A stretch of 64,000 nt of DNA. It comes from Solidesulfovibrio alcoholivorans DSM 5433. Lineage in GTDB: Bacteria > Desulfobacterota > Desulfovibrionia > Desulfovibrionales > Desulfovibrionaceae. A program made the translations under genes and the position numbers. Location of the stretch: contig NZ_JNJA01000015.1 in NCBI RefSeq assembly GCF_000702665.1, forward strand, positions 1 through 64,000, read 5' to 3'. Shown here piece by piece: positions 9,178 through 17,610 of the stretch; the first letter of the stretch is position 1, and each line of letters starts with the position of its first letter. The notes beneath the pieces are model-generated. The model made no database searches. It had not been told where the DNA came from and worked only from the letters and a program-made list of their open reading frames with translations.

Positions 9178-9349
9178 GATCTTTCAAGGATCGATATCCC
9201 GGGGATGAAGCGGGCGCAAGGTTTTTGCCCGCCGCGGGCTTTCCATCCGCCCCCGCCGATGGTAGCGTCCGATTGTCGGAGACGTCCGGGATGCGGGATT
9301 TGCGGACGACCCGGCCTAGCGGCCCACCCTCCACCGGGAACCGGAAGGC

Positions 9350-11290
9350 ATGCTCCTGCCCCGTTTTTCTCTGACGCGTTCCGTCGGCGGCGCTGTCGTC
9401 GTGACGCTCGTGTGCGTCAACACGCTGCTGTTGACCGCCTTCGGCGCGCTCGACTACGTCGGCGAGAAACGGCGGCTCGAAACCGAACTGCGGGTCGGGG
9501 CGAGCCTCGCCGCCTCCCAGCTCGCCGAAAATCTCGCCCAGCCGCTGTGGTTCCTGGAAAAGGACTATATCACCCAACTGCTCGACGGAATCATGCAAAA
9601 CGAGCGCGTGGCCGCGGCCGTTGTCACGGAGCGCGATTCCGGCAAGCCCTTCGTGGGGCTGGTCCGGGACCGCGGCTGGCGGCCCGCGCCCCTTTCGAGC
9701 CAGCCGGCCCTTGACGGCGTCCTGTCCGAGACGCGGGAGATACGCTTTGAGGGCAGGCCCGTGGGCACGGTGGAGATCCAGCTGACCAGGCGTTACATGG
9801 ACCGCGAGCTCGAGGCCTCCCTGACCGGTCTCGTCCTGCGCGTGCTGTGCCTCAACGCCGCACTCGGGCTGGTCGCGGCGCTGGTCGTGCGCTGGCGCAT
9901 CATCCTGCCCCTGGCCCGGCTCGAACGCTACGCCGCGCGGGTCCGCCTGGGCGACGCCGCGCTGGGCCAGGAAGGCGTCGACATGCCCGGGGGGCTGCGC
10001 GGGGAACTGGCGAGCCTCGGCCGGACCATGCGCGAAGCCGTGCTGCGCCTCACCGCCACGGAGCGCAAATACCGCGACATCTTCGAGCACGCCACCGAAG
10101 GCATCTTCCAGACCACCCTCGACGGTCGCATGCTCTCGGCCAATGTCGCCCTGGCCCGCATGCTCGGCTACGATTCGGTCCCGGAGCTCATGGAGAGCGC
10201 CGTGGACGTGTCCATGAACCTCTACCACGACAAGGACGAACGCGGCCGCATCATGGAGCGCCTGCGCGACGTCGGCAGCGTCCCCGGCCTGCAGGTGCGC
10301 TTCAAGCGCCGCGACGGCCAGACCATGTGGGTGCTGCTCAACATCCGCCTGGTGCGCGACGCCGAGGGCAACGCGCTCTACACCGAGGGCACCCTGTCCG
10401 ACGTCACGGCGCGGGTGCGGGCCGAGCACCGCCTGGAGGTCCTCAACCGCCACCTGCGCGACGCCGTGCGGGAGCGCACGCGCCGGCTGGCCGAAAAGGC
10501 CGAGGAGCTGGAGGCGGCCAATGCCCGGCTTCAGGAACTCGACCGGCTCAAGTCGGGTTTCCTGGCCACCGTGTCCCACGATCTGCGCACGCCGCTGACC
10601 TCGATCATGGGCTTCGCCAAGCTCATCAACCGGGATTTCGGCAAGTTTTTCGCCCCGTTCTCCGCAGGTCACGAACGCCTGACCGCCCAGGCCGCGCGCA
10701 TCACCTCAAACCTCGCCATCATCGAGCACGAGGGCGAACGGCTCACGCGCCTGGTCAACGACTTCCTCGACCTGTCCAAGATCGAGTCCGGCCGGGCGCA
10801 ATGGCGCGACGCCGTGGTGGACGCCTCCGAGGTCATCGCCGGGGCCGTGGACGCCGTCAACGCCGATTTCGCGGCCAAGCCCGACGTGCGTTTTTCCATG
10901 GAACTGGAGGAACACCTGCCGCCGCTTTTTATCGATCCCGACCGGCTGACCCAGGTGCTGGTCAACCTGCTCGGCAACGCGGCCAAGTTCACCGACGAGG
11001 GACATGTGCGTTTGCGGGCGTTCGTCGCCGGCGACGTGCTGCGGGTGGAGGTCGCGGACAGCGGTCAGGGCGTGCCGCACGAATCCCTGGAAAAGATCTT
11101 CGACAAGTTCCACCAGGCCCAGCTCGGCGACACCGTGAGCGAAGGCCAGCGCCGTAAGGGCACGGGGCTGGGGCTCGCCATCTGCCGCCAGATCGTCGGG
11201 CACTACGGCGGCCGCATCTGGGCCGAATCCGAACTGGGCCGGGGCAGCGACTTCATCATGGAACTGCCCTATCCGCGCACGCCCGCGTAG
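9350..11290 (+). CDS. Membrane sensor histidine kinase with PAS domain
   Basis: 646 residues. The first transmembrane segment is at about 12-34, followed by a periplasmic sensing region (35-162) and a second membrane segment at about 163-183, then a HAMP-like linker. A PAS domain lies at about 240-350 (YRDIFEHATEGIFQTTLDGRML) and a coiled coil at 360-405. The dimerisation box ATVSHDLRTPLTSIMGF contains the phospho-accepting histidine near residue 410. The ATPase has N box LLGNAAKF, G1 VADSGQGVP and G2 GTGLGLAIC. A GGAAGG ribosome site lies just before the ATG. No response regulator is adjacent, so its partner is elsewhere. The stimulus is unknown. Confidence 0.93.
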   Translation: MLLPRFSLTRSVGGAVVVTLVCVNTLLLTAFGALDYVGEKRRLETELRVGASLAASQLAENLAQPLWFLEKDYITQLLDGIMQNERVAAAVVTERDSGKPFVGLVRDRGWRPAPLSSQPALDGVLSETREIRFEGRPVGTVEIQLTRRYMDRELEASLTGLVLRVLCLNAALGLVAALVVRWRIILPLARLERYAARVRLGDAALGQEGVDMPGGLRGELASLGRTMREAVLRLTATERKYRDIFEHATEGIFQTTLDGRMLSANVALARMLGYDSVPELMESAVDVSMNLYHDKDERGRIMERLRDVGSVPGLQVRFKRRDGQTMWVLLNIRLVRDAEGNALYTEGTLSDVTARVRAEHRLEVLNRHLRDAVRERTRRLAEKAEELEAANARLQELDRLKSGFLATVSHDLRTPLTSIMGFAKLINRDFGKFFAPFSAGHERLTAQAARITSNLAIIEHEGERLTRLVNDFLDLSKIESGRAQWRDAVVDASEVIAGAVDAVNADFAAKPDVRFSMELEEHLPPLFIDPDRLTQVLVNLLGNAAKFTDEGHVRLRAFVAGDVLRVEVADSGQGVPHESLEKIFDKFHQAQLGDTVSEGQRRKGTGLGLAICRQIVGHYGGRIWAESELGRGSDFIMELPYPRTPA

Positions 11291-11327
11291 GGCCGCGGGG
11301 GCGCCCGCGCCCGGGCTGCCGGCCGGC

Positions 11328-12275
11328 CTATCCCGGCACGTCCGGGGTTCTGCCGCCCGGGGCAAGGGCGTCCGGCGGCGGGGGCAGGGCGGCCAGCACC
11401 CGGCGCACGGCGTCGCAAAAGGCGTCGCCGGCCGGGTTTTCCGGCGCGCCTTCGCGGCGAAGGAGCAGCACCGGCGCGGCAAGCGCCTCCCCCTCCCAGC
11501 GCAGCACCGCCAGGGTTCCGGCCGCGTGCTCCTCGCGCACGGCCAGCCACGGCGCAAGGGCCAAACCGCGCCCGGCGGCCACGCAGCGCTTGACCACGGC
11601 CAGGCTCGTGCATTCCGTCACCGCGCCAAGGCGCGTGCCCGCGCCCTCCAGGGCGGCGTCCACGCGGCGGCGCGCGCTCCAGATGTGGCGCGTGACGAAG
11701 AGTTCTCGACCGGCGAGCGCTCGTGGTCCGATCGCGCCGTTCGCCGCCTCGGGCGCGTCCGGCGCGGCGATGACGCAAAGCGGTTCGCGGTGGATTTCCT
11801 CCATCGCCACGCCCTCGGCCGCGAACGGTTCGCCAAGCAGCAAGCCCAGGTCCAGCGAGCCCTGGCGCAGTTCCCGGGCCAGCCCCAGCCGGGAATGCGT
11901 GGCCAAAAGCAGGCGGGTGTGGGGGTAGCGGCGGCGAAACGTCTCAAGGACCGCCGGGGCGATGCCGAGCGCCAGGGTCTCGGGCAGGCGGACGGCGAGT
12001 TCCGGGCAGGCCTCGCCGTCGCGGCCCATGTCGCGCCGGACTTCGGCCTCCAGGTCGAGCAGCCGCCGGGCCAGGCCCGTGAGCCTGCGGCCGTGTTCGG
12101 TCAGGGCCGTAGCGCCGGGCCGCCGCGCGAAAAGCCGGACGCCGAGCGCCTCTTCCAGGGCCTTGACCTGCGCCGTGACCGTGGAGGGCGCGAGATGGAG
12201 CGCCTTGGCCGCCTGGCGGAAGGACAGGCTGTCGGCCACGACGAGAAAGGTGCGCAGTTGCCAGGGATCGAGCAT
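11328..12275 (-). CDS. LysR-family transcriptional regulator
   Basis: 315 residues. The N-terminal winged helix-turn-helix is clear (LRTFLVVADSLSFRQAAKALHLAPSTVTAQVKALEEALGVRLFARR), followed by the periplasmic-binding-like effector domain from about residue 90. It is transcribed divergently from the TauE/SafE-like permease gene, 125 bases away. The family usually regulates the divergent neighbour, so control of the permease and the aldehyde dehydrogenase beyond it is plausible. A T-N11-A type site was not picked out with confidence. The C-terminal tail is proline-rich. The effector is unknown. Confidence 0.93.
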   Translation of the reverse strand: MLDPWQLRTFLVVADSLSFRQAAKALHLAPSTVTAQVKALEEALGVRLFARRPGATALTEHGRRLTGLARRLLDLEAEVRRDMGRDGEACPELAVRLPETLALGIAPAVLETFRRRYPHTRLLLATHSRLGLARELRQGSLDLGLLLGEPFAAEGVAMEEIHREPLCVIAAPDAPEAANGAIGPRALAGRELFVTRHIWSARRRVDAALEGAGTRLGAVTECTSLAVVKRCVAAGRGLALAPWLAVREEHAAGTLAVLRWEGEALAAPVLLLRREGAPENPAGDAFCDAVRRVLAALPPPPDALAPGGRTPDVPG

Positions 12276-12400
12276 GTTCGATTTTCCCGAACGCCTTGTG
12301 CGGATGTCTTCGTTTGCCCGAAGACCTACGCGGGATTACAAGGCGTCGCAATGTTTGCGCGCATCGAACGCCGCCAGCGGCGCGGCAAGAGGATTCCGCC

Positions 12401-13147
12401 ATGGCCCTTGGCCACATCGTGTTGCTGAGCCTGGCCGCCTTTTGCGGGGGCTTCACCCAGGGGCTGACCGGGTTCGGCTCCACCCTGGTCGCCCTGCCCA
12501 TCCTGGCCATGGCCCTGGACCTCAAGCTGGCCACGCCCATCTGCTGCCTGCTGGCCGTGACCATCAACATCGTGCTCACGGGCCGGCTGCACGGCCACAT
12601 CCGCTGGCCGGCCCTGCGTCTGCTCATCCTCGCCGCGCTGCCGGGCATGGCCCTGGGGGCCCGGGCGTTGCTCGTGGTGCCCGGGGACTGGCTCAAGCTG
12701 GCGCTCGCCGTGGCCGTGCTCGTGTTCGTGGCCGGCGCGTGGCGGCGCGGCGGCGGAGGGCGGCGGCCGGGGCGGCTGCTCGGGTTCGCGGCCGGGTTCG
12801 TCGCCGGGTGCATGGGCGCGGCCATCGGCGTCAACGGGCCGCCCATCGTGGCCTGGGTCTCGCGCCAGGGCTACGACCGCAACGCCGCAAGGGCGACGCT
12901 TACGACCTTTTTCCTTTTGGCCGGCATCGGCGTGGTGGCCTCCCAGACTGTCGCCGGGCTGGTCACGGCCGACGTGCTGGGCGCCTATGCCGCTGCCGTG
13001 CCGGCCTTGCTCCTGGGGCTCGGCGCGGGCATGGCAGGCTGCGGGCGCATCGGGGAGAAGGGATTCGCCAGGGCGGTGCTTGTCGTGCTGGCCCTTTCCG
13101 GGGCGAGTCTGCTGGTCCAGGGCGTGACGGGGCTGGCCGCATCGTGA
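12401..13147 (+). CDS. TauE/SafE-family membrane permease
   Basis: 248 residues from the ATG at 12401, which has an AGAGGA ribosome site 8 bases upstream. An upstream in-frame ATG at 12296 would add 35 hydrophilic residues before the first membrane segment and is not preferred. There are about seven to eight hydrophobic segments. The family hallmarks GGFTQGLTGFGSTLVALPIL in the first half and AGFVAGCMGAAIGVNGPPIV in the second reflect the internal repeat of this family. Members export or import sulfite, sulfoacetate, taurine-related compounds or other organic anions. The divergent LysR gene suggests inducible expression. The substrate cannot be read from sequence. Confidence 0.88.
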   Translation: MALGHIVLLSLAAFCGGFTQGLTGFGSTLVALPILAMALDLKLATPICCLLAVTINIVLTGRLHGHIRWPALRLLILAALPGMALGARALLVVPGDWLKLALAVAVLVFVAGAWRRGGGGRRPGRLLGFAAGFVAGCMGAAIGVNGPPIVAWVSRQGYDRNAARATLTTFFLLAGIGVVASQTVAGLVTADVLGAYAAAVPALLLGLGAGMAGCGRIGEKGFARAVLVVLALSGASLLVQGVTGLAAS

Positions 13148-13251
13148 CCGGGCTTGGCTTGGCCGGACAAAAGGGGTAGTGGTCACTGCTCCGGTGCGCC
13201 GGCCGGCCTGATCCCCAGGCCTGCCTGTCGCGTGCCGCCCCATACATCTCC

Positions 13252-14619
13252 ATGTTCGTCAGCATCAATCCGGCAACCGGCCAGACCCTGGCCCGCTATC
13301 CCTGTCACGACGCCCTGGCCGCGCGGCTGGTCGTCGAGGAATGCGCCGCCGCGCAGCGGCAATGGCGCGACGTGCCCCTTGCCGAGCGCCTGGCCGTGCT
13401 GTCGCGCCTGGCCGACCTGCTCGAAGAGCGGGTGGAACATCTCGCCGGGCTGGCCACGCGCGAGATGGGCAAGCTCCTGCCCGAATCCCGGGCCGAGGTG
13501 CGGCGCTGCGCCCGGGCCTGCCGGTTCTACGCCAGGATGACGCCGCGCTGGCTCGCGCCGGAGACGCTTGCCGCCGAAACCGGCCGGCGCATGGTCGTCT
13601 TCGAGCCGTTGGGCGTGGTCCTCGCCGTCATGCCCTGGAATTTTCCGTACTGGCAGACGCTGCGCGCCGCCATTCCCCTCCTGGCCGCGGGTAACGGCGT
13701 GCTCGTCAAGCACGCCGCCAACGTGACCGGCGCGACGCTCGCCCTCGAGGCACTGTTCGAGGAAGCCGGGCTGCCGGGCGGGATCTTTTCCCTGCTGCGC
13801 GTCGAGGAAGCGCTCGTGGCCGCGGTCATCGCCCATCCGGCCGTGCGCGGGGTGACGCTCACGGGCTCGGCCAGGGCCGGCGCGGCCGTGGGGGCGCTGG
13901 CCGGAGGGGCCGTCAAAAAGGCGGTCATGGAGCTTGGCGGCTCCGACCCCTTCATCGTCCTGGCCGACGCGGCCCTCGACGACTGCTGTGTCGCCGCGGA
14001 AACCGCGCGCATGCGCGTGTGCGGCCAGGCCTGCATCGCGGCCAAGCGCTGCATCGTCGAAGCGCCCCTTGTGGAGGCCTTTACCGCGCGCCTGGCGGAA
14101 CGCCTGGCCGCGCACGTGCCGGGCGACCCGTGCGATCCGGCCGTCACCGTGGGGCCGCTGGCGCGCGAGGATCTGCTCGAAAATTTGGACCGCCAGGTGC
14201 GCGAATCCGTGGCCCTGGGCGCGCGCGTGGTGTGCGGCGGCAACCGGCTGCCGGGGGCGGGATTTTTCTACGCGCCGACGCTCCTTGCCGACGTGCGGCC
14301 GGGCATGCCGGCCTTCGACGAGGAACTGTTCGGCCCGGTTGCCGCCGTGGTCGCGGCAGCCGACGCAGGCGACGCCGTGACCCTGGCCAACGCTTCGGCC
14401 TATGGCCTTGGGGCCAGCGTGTGGACGGCGGACACGGCGCGCGGCCTGGAACTGGCCCGGCGCATCGAGGCCGGCATGGTCGCGGTCAACGCCGTGCCGC
14501 GCTCGGATTTCCGCCTGCCCTTCGGCGGCGTCAAACGCTCGGGCTACGGCCGGGAGCTGTCCCGCTGGGGCCTGCTGGAATTTTGCAACATCAAGTCCAT
14601 CATCGTGGAGGACGCATGA
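13252..14619 (+). CDS. Aldehyde dehydrogenase, succinate-semialdehyde-type
   Basis: 455 residues. NAD(P)-dependent aldehyde oxidation is indicated by VMPWNFPYWQ, the general base glutamate in MELGGSDPF (about residue 227) and the catalytic cysteine in CGQACIAAKR (about residue 261). The terminal motif FGGVKRSGYGRE is standard. Length and sequence fit the shorter Sad/YneI-like succinate-semialdehyde dehydrogenases, but other semialdehydes are possible. It lies 104 bases after the permease gene and reads the same way, so both may be under the LysR regulator. Its stop overlaps the start of the next small gene (ATGA). Confidence 0.9.
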   Translation: MFVSINPATGQTLARYPCHDALAARLVVEECAAAQRQWRDVPLAERLAVLSRLADLLEERVEHLAGLATREMGKLLPESRAEVRRCARACRFYARMTPRWLAPETLAAETGRRMVVFEPLGVVLAVMPWNFPYWQTLRAAIPLLAAGNGVLVKHAANVTGATLALEALFEEAGLPGGIFSLLRVEEALVAAVIAHPAVRGVTLTGSARAGAAVGALAGGAVKKAVMELGGSDPFIVLADAALDDCCVAAETARMRVCGQACIAAKRCIVEAPLVEAFTARLAERLAAHVPGDPCDPAVTVGPLAREDLLENLDRQVRESVALGARVVCGGNRLPGAGFFYAPTLLADVRPGMPAFDEELFGPVAAVVAAADAGDAVTLANASAYGLGASVWTADTARGLELARRIEAGMVAVNAVPRSDFRLPFGGVKRSGYGRELSRWGLLEFCNIKSIIVEDA

Positions 14620-14861
14620 GCGGCGGCAAGGAAACGGACATCGCGACCGAGGCCGAGGCCCTGGAACAGGAAATGGCTGCGGTCGAAGAGAGGAAGATCG
14701 CCGTGGAAAAGCGCGTGCGCGAACTCATGGCCTCCGAGGACCCCCGTGCCGGGGTTGCCTACGCCCAGGAGATTTTCGCGGCGAAGCAGGAAAAGCTGAC
14801 GCTCGCGACCCAGCACGAGATCCTGCGCCGCCGCCGCAACCGCCTGCTCATGGAGCAGTAG
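14616..14861 (+). CDS. Small charged coiled-coil protein of unknown function
   Basis: 81 residues, starting in an ATGA overlap with the aldehyde dehydrogenase stop, which implies translational coupling. It is rich in Glu, Ala, Lys and Arg, and residues 8-70 look like a continuous helix or coiled coil (EAEALEQEMAAVEERKIAVEKRVRELM). No signal peptide, cysteine pair or known motif. I do not recognise a family. The tight coupling and typical GC-rich codon use support a real gene, perhaps an accessory to the dehydrogenase. Confidence 0.65.
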   Translation: MSGGKETDIATEAEALEQEMAAVEERKIAVEKRVRELMASEDPRAGVAYAQEIFAAKQEKLTLATQHEILRRRRNRLLMEQ

Positions 14862-15166
14862 CCGTCCCTGCCGGCCGGCCCGTACAGGCCGCGCTTTTTC
14901 GCGTCCGGCGTCCCCATTCCCTCTCCTGGCCGGCGTGCCCGGCCGCCGCGTCCCTGCCGGACATGGCCCGTGGCCAGGCGCAGCCCGTTGCGCAGGAGGA
15001 TGCAGGCGTTGTCCGCCGCATCCTGGCGCACGTTCCGTTCGGCTTCCCCGAAAATGGGCGCGAGGCGGCGCTCCGGTTCCCGGGCGACGTGCCCGGCGCC
15101 GCCGGGCCAGGCCGGGACGGCGAAACGGAAAGCGGGCATGGCGGCGACCGCAACGTGAAATTCCAT
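14759..15166 (-). CDS. Possible 135-residue protein, doubtful
   Basis: An ATG at 15166 has a very good ribosome site (AAGGAG, 6 bases away), and the frame stays open to 14759, ending MSRRLRRRRRISC and onward. It overlaps the 3' end of the small coiled-coil gene on the opposite strand by about 100 bases. The N-terminus MEFHVAVAAMPAFRFAVPAW is mildly hydrophobic. I recognise no family and the second half is arginine-rich, as in antisense frames of GC-rich DNA. The ribosome site is the only real support. Confidence 0.3.
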   Translation of the reverse strand: MEFHVAVAAMPAFRFAVPAWPGGAGHVAREPERRLAPIFGEAERNVRQDAADNACILLRNGLRLATGHVRQGRGGRARRPGEGMGTPDAKKRGLYGPAGRDGYCSMSRRLRRRRRISCWVASVSFSCFAAKISWA

Positions 15167-15554
15167 GGGACGCTCCTTGTCCGGAACACGCCTGTCCTTC
15201 TCTTTGTTGCCGCCTGCGGCAGGTCGGCTGCGCCGTAAACGCCCATCAGGCCGGTCGCGACAGGACAAGGATTTGTACCGCGCCTTTCGCCGCACCGACC
15301 CGTGTGCGCCATCCGCCCGAAAGGGTGCGTGTTCCTGTTGCGGGCAACTCCTCCCAACATGCTGCGATAGTTGGATTTCCAAGGCGTCGTCACGGGACCG
15401 TACAAAAACCTGTACGTTCCTTCGCGGCATTGGCGGGAAGTGTAAAAGCATTTGTACCGAAAAGCGGCCCGGCGAAGGTCTTTCGGCAGGTGCTGGCGGC
15501 GAGTTGGTTTCACAACATGCTTGTATATAAGTATAAAATGAGTTTGCGCGAAGG
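15167..15554. other. Non-coding region upstream of the sigma-54 promoter
   Basis: No convincing gene on either strand. The half nearest 15555 is less GC-rich and holds repeated TGTAC words (near 15408 and 15453). It would be the natural place for enhancer sites of a sigma-54 activator, but I cannot identify a defined activator motif. Confidence 0.4.
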
Positions 15555-15571
15555 TTGGCACGCTCGTTGCT
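15555..15571 (+). promoter_or_regulatory. Sigma-54 (RpoN) promoter
   Basis: TTGGCACGCTCGTTGCT matches the -24/-12 consensus (TGGCAC, 5 bases, TTGCW) at every conserved position, with GG/GC spacing intact. The expected transcription start is near 15582. It needs an AAA+ enhancer-binding activator, none of which is encoded in the window. No protein gene starts downstream within a reasonable distance. Confidence 0.8.
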
Positions 15572-15581
15572 ATACCCAGTT

Positions 15582-15650
15582 CATCCTTCCTCCGAAAAGG
15601 ACATTTCCGAAAGCGGCCCCGGGATGGCGACCTGGGGCCGCTTTCTCGTT
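15582..15650 (+). ncRNA. Candidate sigma-54-driven small RNA
   Basis: The predicted transcript starts about 12 bases after the -12 element and runs into a strong hairpin at 15610-15644 followed by a short T-rich run, giving an RNA of about 65-70 nt. Its first dozen bases contain CCTTCCTCC, the complement of a strong Shine-Dalgarno sequence and so a plausible seed for pairing to mRNA start regions. No ORF with a ribosome site starts in this span. The existence of the RNA is inferred from promoter plus terminator. It could alternatively be the leader of a longer transcript. Confidence 0.55.
15610..15644 (+). terminator. Hairpin ending the candidate small RNA
   Basis: AAAGCGGCCCC pairs with GGGGCCGCTTT over 11 perfect base pairs, extendable by three more through the loop edge, and CTCGTTT follows. 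The short T run makes it a moderate rho-independent terminator on the plus strand. Confidence 0.6.
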
Positions 15651-15684
15651 TGGCGACAGGGGACCGACAAGCGCGCGCAAGGAC

Positions 15685-15718
15685 AAAGGCCGCCCGGCGA
15701 TCACGCCGGGCGGCCTTT
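15685..15718. terminator. Second strong hairpin, probably bidirectional terminator
   Basis: A perfect 15-bp stem starting AAAGGCCGCCCGGCG with a 4-base loop, with A's before and T's after. It would stop read-through from the small RNA on the plus strand and could serve transcription from the minus-strand gene ending at 15896. Confidence 0.7.
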
Positions 15719-15800
15719 CACTTGTTTCGCCGCCTGCATCCACAGGCGGCCGGTTGGAAGCAGGGGCACAGGCCCCGCGTGTACACACCGCGGTGGCCTT

Positions 15801-15853
15801 CCCCCTCGAGGAAGTCCGGGAGGGGAGCCTTCCCTCCTGGCCGCCGGAGGCAT
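15801..15853 (-). repeat. Dispersed hairpin repeat, family 1, copy 1
   Basis: Minus-oriented copy of the ATGCCTCCGGCGGCC element followed by an imperfect hairpin (CCAGGAGGG with CCCTCCCGG, one A-C mismatch), preceded on its own strand by a GA-rich tract. It starts about 40 bases past the stop of the minus-strand gene at 15896. Confidence 0.8.
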
Positions 15854-15895
15854 TCTTCCTCTTTCTTCTCTTTCTTCTTCGCTCTTCCCCGCTCC

Positions 15896-16210
15896 CTAAT
15901 TTTTGGGAAGCTTGGTACGGCAGGCCCGTTCCACACCCCAGGCCTGCTCGTCGCGCTCGGCGGCGACGAGGTTGCTGATCATGCAGTCCAGGGCGGCCTG
16001 GGAATAGGCGCGGCACTCCTCGGCCTTGGCGTCCTGGAAGCGGCATTTGCAGGCGCGGCGCATGAGCATGCCGCCGTCGCGCGAGACGGCGCGTTTGGCG
16101 TTGACCATGACGCATTCCGCATAGGTTTTCGGGCCGAAGTCCTGGGCCGCGGCCGGGGCCGCCAGGCCGAGGGCCAACAGCAGCGCCGGCGCGATGCGCG
16201 TGAGGTTCAT
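15896..16210 (-). CDS. Small secreted cysteine-containing protein
   Basis: 104 residues starting at ATG 16210, which has a GGAGGAGG ribosome site a few bases upstream. A longer frame to 16279 lacks one. MNLTRIAPALLLALGLAAPAAAQ is a clear signal peptide, so the mature protein begins near DFGPKTYAECV and is periplasmic or secreted. It has five cysteines in the mature part (AECV, RACKCRF, EECRAY, LDCMI, RACRTK gives six with CKC counted twice), suggesting disulfides or a metal site. I do not recognise the family. It stands alone between repeats and a TPR gene on the same strand. Confidence 0.7.
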   Translation of the reverse strand: MNLTRIAPALLLALGLAAPAAAQDFGPKTYAECVMVNAKRAVSRDGGMLMRRACKCRFQDAKAEECRAYSQAALDCMISNLVAAERDEQAWGVERACRTKLPKN

Positions 16211-16305
16211 GCCTCCTCCTGTGTCTGGCGTTGTCGGAACATCTGCCCCCAGGTTGGTCGAATCGGCCGTTGGCGTCAACCGGCGGCCGGTTCTGGGGGG
16301 GCCGC

Positions 16306-17484
16306 TTACGGGGCGCCTGCCGGTCCGGGCGATGCCGGGGGCGCGGCAGGCTCGGGTGAGGTCGCCTCCCGCGCCGGTAGGGTTGCGGGTGCGCGCGTAA
16401 CGCGTCTCTTGACGGGCTTGCTTTCGGCCGGCGACGCCGTATCGGCCGTGGGATTGCCGGGGAGCTCCAGGGCATCGGCCGTGGCCTTGGCGGAGGGCGT
16501 CGCCGGCGCGGGGGCGGGTTTCGCCGGGGCGGCCGCCGGTTGCCGGGCGGCCGGTTTCGCCGGGTCCTCGCGGGGCCTTGCGCGTTTGCCCCCGGGGGCG
16601 TCGCCGCGCGGGGACGTCGGCGCGGCCTGGGGCGCGGCCATGGGGATGGGCACGCCCAGGGCCTTGGCCGCGGCCGCGTTGCCCGGGTCGATGGACAGCG
16701 CGCGCTCGTAGGCCCGCTTCGCCTCCTCGGGGCGGTCGGACAGGGAGGCGGCCAGAGCCTCGTCCTGGGACAGGCGGGACAGGAAAAACCGGGCGCGCGC
16801 GTCGCTTGCGTCCACGGTCAGGGCCTGTTCCCAGGCGCTTTTGGCCAGTCCCGTCTTGCCCAGGCGCTTGTAGACGAGGCCGAGCAGGTCCAGGGCGGCG
16901 GCGTTTCGCGGTTCGAGCTCCAGGGTGGCCTCGAGTTCCAGGCGGGCGTTGGCCGGGGCGTCGAGCATCCAGAAGGCGAGCCCCGACAGGAGCCGGGCCA
17001 GGGCGTCGCCGCTGTCGGCCTGCTGCGCCTTGGCGAGCAGCACCAGGCCGTCACGCGTCCTGCCGGCGGCCACGGCCGCGAGCCCCTGGCCGACGAGGCT
17101 GCGCACATTGCCCGGATCGACCTGTCCCATGGCCGTAAACCGTGCGCCGGCTGCCTCGGGATGGCCTTCGAGCAGTTCCAGGCAGCCGAGTGTCCACAGC
17201 GCGAACAGGTCGTCGCCGCGCGCGGCGAGCGACGCTTCCAGGAGTTTGCGCGCCTGGGCGACGCGGCCTGCGCCGAGTTTGGCCAGGGCCAGCCGGCCCG
17301 AGGCGTAGGGGTTTTGCGGGTCCTTGGCCAGGGCGGCGGCAAAGGCGTCGCCGGCCTGGTCGAAACGGCCGCGGGAAAGGGATTCCGTGCCGTAGAAAAG
17401 CAGGTCGTCGAGGCTCATGGCCTGCGCCCCGATCGGGACGGCGGCCAGGCACAGGACGAGCAGCATGCGGATGAGGGGATGCAT
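16306..17484 (-). CDS. Secreted TPR-repeat protein
   Basis: 392 residues from ATG 17484. MHPLIRMLLVLCLAAVPIGAQA is a signal peptide, so the protein acts in the periplasm or envelope. Residues about 25-290 contain six or more TPR units (for example RGRFDQAGDAFAAALAKDPQNPYA and AKRAYERALSIDPGNAAAAKAL). The last 100 residues are a low-complexity Pro/Ala/Lys tail. A second in-frame ATG at 17466 would also leave a usable signal. TPRs usually scaffold protein complexes. The partner is unknown. It is divergent from the EF-hand lipoprotein gene. Confidence 0.82.
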   Translation of the reverse strand: MHPLIRMLLVLCLAAVPIGAQAMSLDDLLFYGTESLSRGRFDQAGDAFAAALAKDPQNPYASGRLALAKLGAGRVAQARKLLEASLAARGDDLFALWTLGCLELLEGHPEAAGARFTAMGQVDPGNVRSLVGQGLAAVAAGRTRDGLVLLAKAQQADSGDALARLLSGLAFWMLDAPANARLELEATLELEPRNAAALDLLGLVYKRLGKTGLAKSAWEQALTVDASDARARFFLSRLSQDEALAASLSDRPEEAKRAYERALSIDPGNAAAAKALGVPIPMAAPQAAPTSPRGDAPGGKRARPREDPAKPAARQPAAAPAKPAPAPATPSAKATADALELPGNPTADTASPAESKPVKRRVTRAPATLPAREATSPEPAAPPASPGPAGAP

Positions 17485-17610
17485 GGGCTGGGGCTTGGCA
17501 AAGGGGCGGGGGCCTGTCAAGGCCGGGTATGGCCTGCCGGGGGGCTTTGGTGTATCAAAACCCTTTGCGCCCGCAGCCTGCGGCGGGACGCCCGGGAAAG
17601 GAGGGACACC

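Noticed and set aside
8092-9714. Long plus-strand frame opposite comM
   Set aside because: Arg/Gly/His-rich antisense frame typical of GC-rich DNA, with no family features. The opposite strand has clear ComM motifs.
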